Origin: Microlunatus panaciterrae
Lineage (GTDB): Bacteria; Actinomycetota; Actinomycetes; Propionibacteriales; Propionibacteriaceae
Assembly (NCBI RefSeq): GCF_016907535.1
Contig: NZ_JAFBCF010000001.1
Location: 620,001-684,000 of the forward strand
Direction: 5' to 3'
Length of the DNA stretch: 64,000 bases
A program made the position numbers and the translations under genes. Below, piece after piece: positions 43,230-51,863 of the stretch. Each line of letters begins with the position of its first letter. Position 1 is the stretch's first letter. The notes beneath the pieces are model-generated. The model was not told the origin of the DNA, searched no databases, and saw only the letters and a program-made list of their open reading frames with translations.

Positions 43230-44014
43230 GACTCCGACGCTCCTCCAGGTGCAGCCGGCTGTTCGAGCCCGGCGACGAACTCACGCAGGGCCTGGTCGGC
43301 CCGCCGAGGAAACGGAAAGCAGGCGTTATGCGCTCCCGGCAGGATCGTCAGTGGCGCGGAGACCAGCCGTGCCAGCTCGGCCGCCCAGCCGGGCGGGGCC
43401 AGCCCGTCGTGCTCACCGGTCATGATCATCACCGGGGACGCGAGCTGCGGGACCAGCTCCTCCGGCCGATCGGGCATCGCCGATCGGATGAACCGGGCCA
43501 GCGGGAACATCCCGCTGGCCAGCACTGACGGTGCGATCGCCGGGAACTCCGCGGCGACCTCGCGGGAGAAGGTGCTGACGGAGGTCCGCAGCAGAGCCGG
43601 CATGGTCCGTACGCCGGGTGCGAAGGTGGGTCCGGCGAGCACCACTGCGGCGATCCGCTGCGGCACCAGCAGCGCAGCACGCAGCACCGCCTGCGCACCG
43701 GTCGAGTGTCCGAGCAGGATCACGTCGCTCCGGTCGGTCACTTCCAGCCAGCGGGCGCAGGCGATCGCGATGTGCTGCAGGGTCGGGCTGCACGAAGGGC
43801 GTCGCCCGAATCGCCAGCCCGGCAGGTCGAGCACCGTCGCCCTGGTCCACTCCGAGATGACGCGCGCCCAGGGTGCGAGGTAGCCGGGCAGTCCGAGGCC
43901 CGGCAGCAGCACCACCTCGGGCCGGGCGCCCGCCGAGCCGGCGGTCAGCGACCGCACCTGCCGGTCCTCGACGGGGTCGAACCTGACGGTCAGCCGGTAC
44001 GGGTCTCTTTCCAC
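43226..44014 (-). CDS. alpha/beta hydrolase
   Basis: 262 residues from GTG 44014. LLPGLGLPGYLAPW is the oxyanion strand, VILLGHSTGAQAVLRAAL the nucleophile elbow (G-x-S-x-G, Ser near residue 98), ASPVMIMTGEHDGLAPPGW the acid strand and LPGAHNACFPFP the His. The frame is open to 44146 without a good start; the GTG is chosen because the fold begins soon after. It is coupled to the phosphoesterase by an ATGA overlap. Esterase or lipase activity is likely; substrate not known. Confidence 0.87.
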   Translation of the reverse strand: MERDPYRLTVRFDPVEDRQVRSLTAGSAGARPEVVLLPGLGLPGYLAPWARVISEWTRATVLDLPGWRFGRRPSCSPTLQHIAIACARWLEVTDRSDVILLGHSTGAQAVLRAALLVPQRIAAVVLAGPTFAPGVRTMPALLRTSVSTFSREVAAEFPAIAPSVLASGMFPLARFIRSAMPDRPEELVPQLASPVMIMTGEHDGLAPPGWAAELARLVSAPLTILPGAHNACFPFPRRADQALREFVAGLEQPAAPGGASES

Positions 44015-44132
44015 TGCCCCACCGTACCGTCCACGATGAGAACAACACGTCTCCTGCCGAGGCTGCGGCTGCTGCCATGCTCGATACTGAGGAGGTCCGA
44101 GAATCCGCTTTCCCGCATTGACCAGGAGCGCC

Positions 44133-45863
44133 GTGAGCCAGGCCACTCAACTGCCCGTGACCGATCCCAAGCTGCTCGACTACAACGGGTGGCTGTTCTG
44201 GCACGACGCCACCGAGGAGGAGCAGGCGCGACAGCTGGCGCACCAGCGCTCGATCATCGCCGCCACCGGAGGCTCGATCGGCGAGCGGACCTTCCTGTCA
44301 GAGCTGGCCATGGTCCATCCCCGGTCGCTGACCATGGGCGACAACTGCTACATCGCCGCCCACGCCTATGTGACCGATGACCTCCGCTGCGGCGACCACT
44401 GCACCGTCAATGCGTTCACAGTGGTTCGGGGCTCGGTGACGATGGGCAGCGGCGTGCGGATCGGCGCACACACCTCCATCCTCGGCTTCAACCACGGCTT
44501 CGAGGCCGACCGCGAGGTGTTCCGCCAGCCGATCACCACGCGCGGCATCACCATCGGCGACGACGTCTGGATCGGCTCACATGTGGTGATCGTCGACGGG
44601 GTGACCATCGGTTCGCATGCGGTCGTCGGAGCAGGTGCTGTGGTGACCAAGGACGTGCCGGCCTGGGCGATCGTCGGCGGCAACCCGGCCCGCTTCATCC
44701 GGGATCGGCGCGAGCCGAAACGTCCGCGTGACCTGACCCGGGAGCTGTCCTCCCGGCTGGCAGACTTCGCAGCCCGCGCCACAGAGCAGTGCGCGAGCGT
44801 GGTCGAGCGCTACTGGCAGCCGGGCGCCGTCGCGGCCGACGGCTCCACGACCGGCCGGTACGTCGACGCGCCGGGTGCCGCAGCCACCCTGCGTGCGCAC
44901 GCCGACGCCATCGAGGTGTCGATCCTGTTGACCGGGCAGGCCCCGGGCCAGCTCACCACGCAGCAGCATGTCGACCGGCTTCGGCAGAACCAGGACCCGG
45001 TGACCGGCCTGACGCCGCTGCTGACCAGTGAGGGCCTGCACGGCGAGGCTCCCGCAGGCTTCGAGCAGGGTGACGCGCACTATCACGTGCTGAGCCTCGG
45101 CTACGCCCTGGACCTGCTCGGGTCGAGGTTCGTGCACCCGATCAGGGCCGTGCAGCAGATGTCCGCCGAAGAGCTGTGCCGGATCCTGCGTGACCTGCCG
45201 TGGAGCAGCCGGGGCTGGGGCGCCGGAGCCGCTGTGGACACCATCGGCACCGCGTTCAGGTGGAATCTCAGCTATCAGCCCGACTGGTCCGAGCAGAATC
45301 TGACCACCTTCGACGCGTTCATCGGCTGGCTGGTCACGCACACGCGGCGCGACAACGGGATGTGGTCCGCGCCCCGGCTCTCCGACGGCCTCCTCCAGCC
45401 GGTCAACGGCTTCTACCGCGGCTCCCGCGGATCGTTCGCCCAGTTCGGCATCCCGCTGCCGTTCCCGGATCGGGTGATCAACACCACTCTCGAGCAGGCG
45501 GCCGACGAGCGACACTTCGGTCCCGGTCGCACCACCGCCTGCAATGTGCTGGATGTGGCGCACCCGCTGTGGCTCGCCAGTCGGCAGTCAGGCCACCGCC
45601 GGCCGGAGATCGTCGCCTGGGCGCAGGCCCAGATACCCGAGGTGCTGGCCCAGTGGCAGGACGAGGCGGGTTTCTCGTTCGCGCATGCGCCCCTCAGCGG
45701 ACCTGCCGCGGTTCAGCACCGGCCGGGCCTGCAGGGAACCGAGATGTGGCTGGCCACCCTGTGGTACATCGCCGACCTGTGCGGGATCTCCGAGTCCCTG
45801 GGCTACCGTCCTCGGGGTGTGCACCGTCCGGAACCGGCTGTGGACGTGTCTCCGCGAGGTTAG
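44133..45863 (+). CDS. left-handed beta-helix acyltransferase fused to an alpha/alpha-toroid-like domain
   Basis: 576 residues from GTG 44133 (AGGAG four bases before). Residues about 45-195 are hexapeptide repeats of an O-acetyltransferase: MVHPRSLTMGDNCYIAAHAYV, GSGVRIGAHTSILGFNHGFEADREVF, GITIGDDVWIGSHVVIVDGVTIGSHAVVGAGAVVTKDVPAWAIVGGNPARFI. The remaining 370 residues are helical with repeated WGAGAAVDTIGTAFRWNL, YRGSRGSFAQFGIPLPFPDRVINTTLEQA and LDVAHPLWLASRQ, which look like a terpenoid-cyclase/glycosidase-like toroid. The pairing suggests a glycan-modifying protein. The stop codon overlaps the stop of the histidine kinase gene on the other strand. Confidence 0.75.
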   Translation: MSQATQLPVTDPKLLDYNGWLFWHDATEEEQARQLAHQRSIIAATGGSIGERTFLSELAMVHPRSLTMGDNCYIAAHAYVTDDLRCGDHCTVNAFTVVRGSVTMGSGVRIGAHTSILGFNHGFEADREVFRQPITTRGITIGDDVWIGSHVVIVDGVTIGSHAVVGAGAVVTKDVPAWAIVGGNPARFIRDRREPKRPRDLTRELSSRLADFAARATEQCASVVERYWQPGAVAADGSTTGRYVDAPGAAATLRAHADAIEVSILLTGQAPGQLTTQQHVDRLRQNQDPVTGLTPLLTSEGLHGEAPAGFEQGDAHYHVLSLGYALDLLGSRFVHPIRAVQQMSAEELCRILRDLPWSSRGWGAGAAVDTIGTAFRWNLSYQPDWSEQNLTTFDAFIGWLVTHTRRDNGMWSAPRLSDGLLQPVNGFYRGSRGSFAQFGIPLPFPDRVINTTLEQAADERHFGPGRTTACNVLDVAHPLWLASRQSGHRRPEIVAWAQAQIPEVLAQWQDEAGFSFAHAPLSGPAAVQHRPGLQGTEMWLATLWYIADLCGISESLGYRPRGVHRPEPAVDVSPRG

Positions 45864-47107
45864 CGACGGGACGGCAGGATGAGCCGGACATCGGCCCCCG
45901 TCTGCGGGCCCGGGACGTTCTCGGCCAGCACGCGGCCGCCGTGGCGGGCAGCCACCTCGGAGACGAGCGCCAGCCCCAACCCGTAGTGGCGCCGACCCGA
46001 GGCCGCGGCAGGCTCGCGCCGGTCGCTGGCGAAGCGGGCGAACATCTGCGGGACGGAGTCCTCATCGAGACCTGGACCGTCGTCACGGACGCTGATGACC
46101 ACCTCGGTGGCAAGCCGGGTCACGGTGACCCGCACCTGCCCCTTGGCGTGGGTCAGCGCGTTGTCGATCAACGCGGTCACCGCTCTCTTCAGGGCGGTCG
46201 GGGCACCAGCGCTGAGCCTCACCGGTTCATCGCTGCGCAGGGTGAGCTGGACCCCGCGCCGGTCAGCCTCGGCAGCGGCGGCTGCCACCACCGCGGCAAC
46301 CAGGGCGGCGACGTCGACGGTCACCCGGGGGACCTCGGCCCTGGTATCGGCCGCCAACAGGAGCTCCTCCAGGATGTCAGTAAGCGCTTTCGTGTCCGCG
46401 ACGATGCCGTCGACGTCACGCAACAGGGCGTCGTCGGTGCGGCCGGCGGACCTGATCCGGCGACGGAGCAGCTGGGCCCGGGTGCTGAGCAGGGTGAGCG
46501 GGGTCCGCAGCTCGTGGCTCGCGTCCGCGACGAACCGACGTTGCAGGGCCAGTGCCTCGGCCATCGGTCGTACTGCCCGACCGGCCAGCCAGAAACCCGC
46601 GGCCGTGGCCAGCAGCAGCCCGGCAACGCTTGCCAGCCCGAACGACTCCAGGATCCGCAACTGCTCCTCACGCTGCTCATGCAGGCTCAGCATCGCCTGC
46701 ACGACGGTTGTCCCCCGTCGCTTGGTCAGCAACGCATACCGGCCGCTGGCCAGCTGGACGTCGCGCCGGTCCGTGTGGCCAGTGGCGAGCACAGCGCGCA
46801 TCACGGTCAGATCCGGCAGGCCGTCGGGCACCCCGGCCGAGCTGCGGACCCCCGCAGTGGTCAAGACCGCCAGCTGCACTCCCGGAGAGGACGACACGTC
46901 TCCGTCCCGGTCCTGGTCGGAGCCCTCATGCAGGGCAGCGATGGCGTTGTCCAGCGTTCGGCCCACCTGCTCATGCTGGCTCCGGACGACGGTGAAGAAG
47001 ACCAGCACGGCGACCACAGCCAGAGTGAGGATCACCAGCAGCGCCGTCTGGCTGCCCACCCGCCACGCCGCCCGGCGGAGCTCGGGCTCCCTCCTGCGGT
47101 CGCTCAC
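45860..47107 (-). CDS. sensor histidine kinase
   Basis: 415 residues. Two membrane helices (about 18-40 and 150-175) flank a 110-residue outer sensor part (SQHEQVGRTLDNAIAALHEGSDQDRDGD). Then HisKA FVADASHELRTPLTLLSTRAQLLRRRI with the phospho-His, N box RAVTALIDNALTHAKG, G1 ISVRDDGPGLDED, F box MFARFA and G2 YGLGLALVSEVAARHGG. Starts at GTG 47107 in a GTGA overlap with the response-regulator stop, so they are coupled. Signal unknown. The acidic DQDRDGD patch could bind a cation. Confidence 0.92.
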   Translation of the reverse strand: MSDRRREPELRRAAWRVGSQTALLVILTLAVVAVLVFFTVVRSQHEQVGRTLDNAIAALHEGSDQDRDGDVSSSPGVQLAVLTTAGVRSSAGVPDGLPDLTVMRAVLATGHTDRRDVQLASGRYALLTKRRGTTVVQAMLSLHEQREEQLRILESFGLASVAGLLLATAAGFWLAGRAVRPMAEALALQRRFVADASHELRTPLTLLSTRAQLLRRRIRSAGRTDDALLRDVDGIVADTKALTDILEELLLAADTRAEVPRVTVDVAALVAAVVAAAAAEADRRGVQLTLRSDEPVRLSAGAPTALKRAVTALIDNALTHAKGQVRVTVTRLATEVVISVRDDGPGLDEDSVPQMFARFASDRREPAAASGRRHYGLGLALVSEVAARHGGRVLAENVPGPQTGADVRLILPSRR

Positions 47108-47832
47108 GACCGGCCCAGCTGGTAACCGAGTCCTCGGATCGTGCGCACACTGGCCTTGCCGAGCTTGCGTCGCAGATAGTGAACGTAGGTGTCGACCACC
47201 CCTTCCTCCTCGGCGTCGGGGAAGACCCGCGACATCAGCTCCTGCCGGCTGAAGACCTGCTGGGGCCGGCGTGCGAAGACCTCGAGCAAGGAGCTTTCCC
47301 GGTCCGACAACACCTGGGTGCGACCGTCGGTGAGCAGGACCGTGCGCGAGTCGATGACGAACCGCCCGCACGGCAGGGTCAGAGACTCCGCCTCCTCCCG
47401 GTGCCGCCGCAGCAGCGCCCGCAGCCGGGCCAGCAGCTCGTCGAGGTCGAACGGCTTCGACAGGTAGTCCTCCGCCCCGGCGTTCAGGCCGTCCACCCGA
47501 TCCCGGGGCAGTCCCAAGGCCGACAGGACGAGCACGGGGGTGACCACTCCACGCGATCTCAGCCTCGTCAGCAGGTCGAGCCCCTCGATCGCGGGCAGCC
47601 CGCGGTCCAGCACCATCAGCTCGTACGGGCGGGAGAGGGCCAGGTGCAACCCTTGTTGCCCGTCGGAGGCCGCCTCTACCAGGTATCCCTCGCTGCGCAG
47701 GATCTCAGTCAACATCTCGGCCAGGTCGCGGTCGTCCTCCACCAGCAACAGCCGGGGCGCAGGCTCCGTCGGTTCGGTCAACGGAAGGCGGCCGATCGGG
47801 GTCGCCAGCTCGCGTTGTAGGGCATGAGCCAA
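47104..47832 (-). CDS. OmpR-family response regulator
   Basis: 242 residues. Receiver domain APRLLLVEDDRDLAEMLTEILRSEGYLVEAASDGQQ, phospho-Asp in LMVLDRGLPAIEG, VLVLSALG, and Lys in DYLSKPFDLDELLARLRALLRR. The C-terminal winged helix is LSDRESSLLEVFARRPQQVFSRQELMSRVFPDAEEEGVVDTYVHYLRRKLGKASVRTIRGLGYQL. It starts at TTG 47832 with AGGG upstream; no ATG is available. It follows the DUF2231-like gene by seven bases and precedes the kinase, forming a three-gene operon. Confidence 0.92.
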   Translation of the reverse strand: MAHALQRELATPIGRLPLTEPTEPAPRLLLVEDDRDLAEMLTEILRSEGYLVEAASDGQQGLHLALSRPYELMVLDRGLPAIEGLDLLTRLRSRGVVTPVLVLSALGLPRDRVDGLNAGAEDYLSKPFDLDELLARLRALLRRHREEAESLTLPCGRFVIDSRTVLLTDGRTQVLSDRESSLLEVFARRPQQVFSRQELMSRVFPDAEEEGVVDTYVHYLRRKLGKASVRTIRGLGYQLGRS

Positions 47833-47839
47833 GAATGCC

Positions 47840-48304
47840 CTACCCGGTCGATGACCAGGCTGCCTCGGCGCCGCTGTGGCCGATCAGCACGACCTGGACG
47901 GTGGTGCCGATCGCTCCGACCAGTGCGATAACGAGTGTCAGCGCCACCAGCCACCGCGGCAGCGTCGACGTCCCCGAGCGGCCACGGCGATGGCCCCAGA
48001 ACAGTCCGGCAGCTCCGACGGCCAGCACGATCACCCAGGGCAGCAGCCCATCGGCCAGCTCGGCGTGCCGCTGGATCAACCCGGAGCGGGGCAACCGATG
48101 CTCCAACGACTCACCGGACTGCGTGGTCAGGGGCACCAGGACGATCGAGACGAGGCTCAGGGCCAGCGGGCCCCAGCCCGCCCAGCGGCGAAATCTCGGC
48201 CAGACCGCCGCAAGCAGCACAGCCAGCGCGGCGGTCGGCACCACGACGGTAGTCGCGTGCACGATGAGGGGGTGCAGGGGCAGGCCGAAGATGGTGTCCA
48301 GCAC
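47840..48304 (-). CDS. DUF2231-like four-helix membrane protein
   Basis: 154 residues. Opening TIFGLPLHPLIVHATTVVVPTAALAVLLAAVWPRFRRWAGW is the DUF2231 signature (HPLIVH). Four hydrophobic segments are seen. The polar loop TTQSGESLEHRLPRSGLIQRHAELADGLLPW has His and Glu residues that in the family may bind haem or metal. First gene of the operon with the two-component pair, so it could be part of the sensing unit. Confidence 0.82.
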   Translation of the reverse strand: MLDTIFGLPLHPLIVHATTVVVPTAALAVLLAAVWPRFRRWAGWGPLALSLVSIVLVPLTTQSGESLEHRLPRSGLIQRHAELADGLLPWVIVLAVGAAGLFWGHRRGRSGTSTLPRWLVALTLVIALVGAIGTTVQVVLIGHSGAEAAWSSTG

Positions 48305-48370
48305 GAGGGTCTCCTTTGGTCAACGGAGTCCTCAGCATCGCGAACGAACTTTGGAGAATTCTTAGCCCGC

Positions 48371-49324
48371 CTAGTACCCCGGCCCGACGGCCACCTCGGT
48401 CCCGCTGAGCAGGTGCTGCTGCGCTGGTGGCTCGCCAGGAGTGACCAGCACCGGGCAGGGCGACTGGCGGATCATGTGCCGGGCCACCGTGCCCAACCCC
48501 AGCGAGGCCAGCTGGGAGTGCCCGTGCCTGCCGACGACCAGCAGCTGGGCGTTCCTGCTCAGCTCGAGCAGCGTCCTGACCACCGGACCTTCCACCAGCT
48601 CCCGGTGCACCTGCACGTCGGGATAGATCTCGCTCATCCCGGCACAGGCCTCGGCGAGGGCCCGCGCCTCGTCCTGGTGGGCCACTTCGATCTCCGAGGC
48701 GTCCGGCGGGACGTATCCGTAGTAGGGCGCGGCGCTCACGTGTGGCTCCCAGGCGTGGATGACGGTCAGGTCCACACCACGCCAGGACGCCTCCTGGAAG
48801 GCCATCGCCAGCGCCTGACGGGCATGACCGAGACTGTCCACCCCGACCACGACACCGCCTGTCAGAGGCTCGCTGTCGACCTGCTCAGACCTGACGACGG
48901 CAACCGGGCAGGTGGCCTGGGCGGCCACCGTGCTTGTGGTGGACCCCGCATAGACCCGCCTGGCCTGGGCCAGGTCTCGTCGCTGCAGCACGATCATGGC
49001 GGCCGATTTCGACTCCTCGAGCAGCACTTCGGCCGCCGGCAGCGGTGAGGCCAGCACCTGGATCCTGGTATCCAGCTCCGTCATCCTGCCCAGCCGACGG
49101 GCGGCCCCGCCCAGCAGCCGGCGCCCCCGGCGGACCCGTTCATCGATGGCAGCACGGCTCTCGTGGCCGATGCTGTGCCGGGGGCCGCAGCCATGCACCA
49201 GCTTGATCACACCGCCGCGCTGTCGGGCCGCGTCCGCCGCGAACCGCAGGGCGGCGAAGTCGCCGTAGGGTTCGTACTCGTCGACGCCGACCACGATGCG
49301 CTGCACGCCCCTGCTGGTCATCAC
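48371..49324 (-). CDS. tandem-domain universal stress protein
   Basis: 317 residues with two Usp folds: VVGVDEYEPYGDFAALRFAADAARQRGGVIKLVHG and VVGVDSLGHARQALAMAFQEASWRGVDLTVIHAW. The second has an ATP-type loop VVGRHGHSQLASLGLGTVARHMIRQSPCPVLVT; the first loop (VLQRRDLAQARRVYAGSTTSTVA) is less standard. Starts with GTG 49324 overlapping the stop of the upstream Usp gene (GTGA), or ATG 49321. It belongs to a group that in mycobacteria is DosR-controlled. A box of that type lies before the operon. Confidence 0.9.
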   Translation of the reverse strand: MMTSRGVQRIVVGVDEYEPYGDFAALRFAADAARQRGGVIKLVHGCGPRHSIGHESRAAIDERVRRGRRLLGGAARRLGRMTELDTRIQVLASPLPAAEVLLEESKSAAMIVLQRRDLAQARRVYAGSTTSTVAAQATCPVAVVRSEQVDSEPLTGGVVVGVDSLGHARQALAMAFQEASWRGVDLTVIHAWEPHVSAAPYYGYVPPDASEIEVAHQDEARALAEACAGMSEIYPDVQVHRELVEGPVVRTLLELSRNAQLLVVGRHGHSQLASLGLGTVARHMIRQSPCPVLVTPGEPPAQQHLLSGTEVAVGPGY

Positions 49325-49818
49325 AGCCCCGACGGTGTCATGTCGTGCGCGGTCACGTCGTGCTGTGCTCCGGCCTCGTCAAAGGTCGGCGGCACGGCGA
49401 CCACCGGGCACTGGGCGTGGCTGAGACAGTAGTGGCTGACGGAACCCTGCAGGATCCTGCCCAGGCCGACGTGCTCATGGGTACCGATGACCAGCAGGCT
49501 CGCGTGTTCGGATTTGCCGACAAGTCTCAGCCCGGCTGGACCCTGGACGAACTCGAGCTGCCACGCCGGCTTGGGGCCGGCCTGGTTGAACATCGTCCGG
49601 ATCTTGGCCCGTTCGACCTCGGCTGTCGCCGGGTCGTGCTGGGCCGCCATCCCGGCGAAGCCAGGTGACCAGACCACCGGCGCATCCATCATCGGTGTGA
49701 TGACGTGCAGCACATGCAACGGGCGGTCGGTCGCCCGGGCGTACTCGACGGCCCAACGCAGTGCTGCTCGTCCCGACGGTGAGTCGTCGATGCCCACGAC
49801 CACTTCTCTGCTGGCCAT
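49321..49818 (-). CDS. single-domain universal stress protein
   Basis: 165 residues from ATG 49818 (GAAGGAG upstream). REVVVGIDDSPSGRAALRWAVEYARATDRPLHVLHV is the standard start. The nucleotide loop is LLVIGTHEHVGLGRILQGSVSHYCLSHAQCPVVAV, with the G-x2-G-like and GS parts conserved, so ATP binding is likely. First gene of a two-Usp operon facing the Zn-dehydrogenase gene; a DevR-type box lies between. Confidence 0.9.
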   Translation of the reverse strand: MASREVVVGIDDSPSGRAALRWAVEYARATDRPLHVLHVITPMMDAPVVWSPGFAGMAAQHDPATAEVERAKIRTMFNQAGPKPAWQLEFVQGPAGLRLVGKSEHASLLVIGTHEHVGLGRILQGSVSHYCLSHAQCPVVAVPPTFDEAGAQHDVTAHDMTPSGL

Positions 49819-49903
49819 GTCGGCTCCTTCTCGGTAGTCCTCGTCCCCCTCCACTGTGCCCACTTCGGCACTGCACCGCTATGACCGGAAGTCACCGTTC
49901 GCA

Positions 49904-49917
49904 GGGCCATTGGTCCT
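49904..49917. promoter_or_regulatory. DosR/DevR-type box between Usp operon and Zn-dehydrogenase
   Basis: GGGCC-ATTG-GTCCT compared with GGGAC-N4-GTCCC: two mismatches. It is inside the larger inverted repeat GCAGG/CCTGC (49901-49919). It lies 86 bases before the Usp start and 129 before the dehydrogenase. Confidence 0.5.
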
Positions 49918-50045
49918 GCGCGGCGTGCCCGGACCGGGCCACCGGGAAGATCAGGAGAGGCCGGGAAGCGGGACCTTCGACTCTGCACAAGCTTCCTCGG
50001 AGCGAGTTGACTGTGATCACCGCGACTTTCAGGAGGTAAGGCATC

Positions 50046-51089
50046 GTGATGAAGGCGCTCGTCGATGGCGGCCCAGGCAACAAGAGCTGGGAGACCGTGG
50101 CTCTGCCCGACCTGGTCGATGATCGGGACGCTATCGTCCGCGTCGACGCCGTCACCATCTGCGGAACGGATCTGCACATCCTCAAGGGCGACGTGCCCGA
50201 GGTCCAACCTGGACAGATTCTCGGCCATGAGGCCGTCGGCACCGTGGTGGAGGTCGGAACCGCGGTGTCCGGCATCACTGTCGGGTCGCGCGTGCTGGTC
50301 TCGTGCATCTCCGGATGCGGACGCTGCCGGTACTGCCGCAAGGGCAGCTATGGCCAGTGCGTCAACGGCGGTGGCTGGATTCTCGGCCATCTGATCAACG
50401 GCACCCAGGCCGAGTTCGTCCGGGTTCCGTTCGCTGACACCTCGCTCTACCCCCTCCCCGACGCCGTCAGCGATGAGTCGGCCCTGATGCTGGCCGATAT
50501 CGTGCCCACCGCCTACGAGGTCGGCGTGCTCAACGGCACGGTGTCCCCCGCTGACACGGTGGCCATTGTCGGTGCGGGTCCGATCGGGTTGGCCTCGATC
50601 ATGACCGCCCACCTGTTCTCACCTGCCAGGGTGATCGCCATCGATCTGGCACCCTCACGACTCGAGGCGGCCAAACACTTCGGCGCTGATGTCGCGCTGC
50701 TCGCCGACGAGGACCCGGAGAGGGCGGTCATGGAGCTGACCGAAGGCCTCGGCGCAGATGTCGTCATCGAGGCCGTCGGGACGCCTGACACCTTCGAGCT
50801 GTGCACCCGACTGGTCCGCCCGGGCGGTCACGTGGCCAATGTCGGTGTGCACGGCAAGCCGGCCACCCTGCATCTGGAGACCCTCTGGATCAAGAACGTC
50901 ACGATCACCACCGGGCTGGTCGATACCTACTCGACCTCGACGCTGCTGCAGATGCTGGCGAGCGGACAGCTCGACACGGCGAAGTTCATCACCCACAGGT
51001 TCCATCTGCACGAGATGATGGAGGCCTACTCCGTGTTCGCCGACGCGTCCTCCACTGGAGCCCTCAAGGTCGCGCTCACGCGTGACTGA
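50046..51089 (+). CDS. zinc-dependent alcohol dehydrogenase
   Basis: 347 residues. Catalytic zinc motifs ICGTDLHIL and GHEAVGTV, four-Cys structural zinc CGRCRYCRKGSYGQC, NAD motif VAIVGAGPIGLASIMTA near residue 175, and GADVVIEAVGTPDTFELC. AGGAGG (50031-50036) is nine bases before GTG 50046; ATG 50049 is next in frame. Oxidises alcohols with NAD. Similar dehydrogenases occur in hypoxia regulons, in line with the nearby DevR-type box and Usp genes. Confidence 0.92.
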   Translation: MMKALVDGGPGNKSWETVALPDLVDDRDAIVRVDAVTICGTDLHILKGDVPEVQPGQILGHEAVGTVVEVGTAVSGITVGSRVLVSCISGCGRCRYCRKGSYGQCVNGGGWILGHLINGTQAEFVRVPFADTSLYPLPDAVSDESALMLADIVPTAYEVGVLNGTVSPADTVAIVGAGPIGLASIMTAHLFSPARVIAIDLAPSRLEAAKHFGADVALLADEDPERAVMELTEGLGADVVIEAVGTPDTFELCTRLVRPGGHVANVGVHGKPATLHLETLWIKNVTITTGLVDTYSTSTLLQMLASGQLDTAKFITHRFHLHEMMEAYSVFADASSTGALKVALTRD

Positions 51090-51162
51090 GCCGCTCCGCA
51101 GCCTCGCCAACTCCGCTGTTGATCAAGCCCGGTGACGACCCTGCCCACACCGTTCCGGTGCT

Positions 51163-51198
51163 GGGACCAAGGTCATGCGCCCTTGGGACCATCGCCCA
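51163..51198 (+). promoter_or_regulatory. two tandem DosR/DevR-type boxes
   Basis: GGGAC-CAAG-GTCAT (51163-51176) and GGGAC-CATC-GCCCA (51185-51198), 22 bases apart from start to start, that is two helical turns. Each has a perfect left half and a weaker right half. They lie about 90-125 bases before the flavodoxin start. Confidence 0.55.
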
Positions 51199-51217
51199 TG
51201 GTTCGGCCGAACCATGG
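51196..51217. repeat. 22-bp perfect palindrome before the flavodoxin operon
   Basis: CCATGGTTCGG (51196-51206) followed directly by its exact complement (51207-51217), with no loop. It touches the second DevR-type box. It fits a dimeric repressor operator better than an RNA hairpin. Confidence 0.8.
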
Positions 51218-51287
51218 CGAGCAACGGTGGTCACACGGGCAACGCTTAGCCAGGTCCAGGGAAGTACAACAGGAAAGTCGGTCGTTC

Positions 51288-51863
51288 ATGAAGAACGTTC
51301 TTGTCGCCTACGCGACGCGGATGGGTGCAACCGCAGAGATCGCCGAGGCGATCGCCGACGAACTGCGGAGCGCCGATCTCGCCGTCGACGTCCGCGCTTG
51401 CTCGCCGGATCTCGACGCCGCCGGCTACGACGCTGTGGTGATCGGTAGCCCGGTCTATCTCAACCGCTGGCTCAAGGACGCCGTCGACTACCTGAAGAGG
51501 CACGCAACCGAGCTTTCCCGACGCCCGGTGTGGCTCTTCCAGAGCGGGCCCTGCGGCGAAGGTGCGGCAGACGAACAGATCGGTGCTCCGGTCGCGGTCC
51601 GCAAAGCCGCGATCCTGATCGGCACCGACCCCCCGAGGACCTTCGGTGGCCGGCTCGACCGGACAAAGGCCACCGGTCCGGTCAGCCGATGGATGGCCAC
51701 TGGGACGTATGAAGGCGATTTTCGCGACTTCGACAAGATCCGCGCCTGGGCTTCATCAATCGCGGGTGAACTCACCCAGCCGTCGAGCAACGGTGAGACT
51801 CGGCATCGTCCGGCGGTGCCCCAGTCGCGACGGCGGCACTCCCGCATCAAGGTCGACCGATGA
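51288..51863 (+). CDS. flavodoxin-domain protein
   Basis: 191 residues from ATG 51288. The FMN phosphate loop is LVAYATRMGATAEIAEAIADEL (YATRMGAT), then YDAVVIGSPVYLNRWLKDAVDYLKRHATEL and RPVWLFQSGPCG, matching the protoporphyrinogen-oxidase (HemG)-like flavodoxin group. The C-terminal 25 residues are basic. It may pass electrons under low oxygen. Its last bases overlap the PPOX gene (ATGA). Confidence 0.88.
   Translation: MKNVLVAYATRMGATAEIAEAIADELRSADLAVDVRACSPDLDAAGYDAVVIGSPVYLNRWLKDAVDYLKRHATELSRRPVWLFQSGPCGEGAADEQIGAPVAVRKAAILIGTDPPRTFGGRLDRTKATGPVSRWMATGTYEGDFRDFDKIRAWASSIAGELTQPSSNGETRHRPAVPQSRRRHSRIKVDR

Noticed and set aside
49689-50612. 307-codon minus-strand frame across the Usp/dehydrogenase divergent region
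   Set aside because: It would be antisense to the Zn-dehydrogenase and only joins the real Usp start in another frame.
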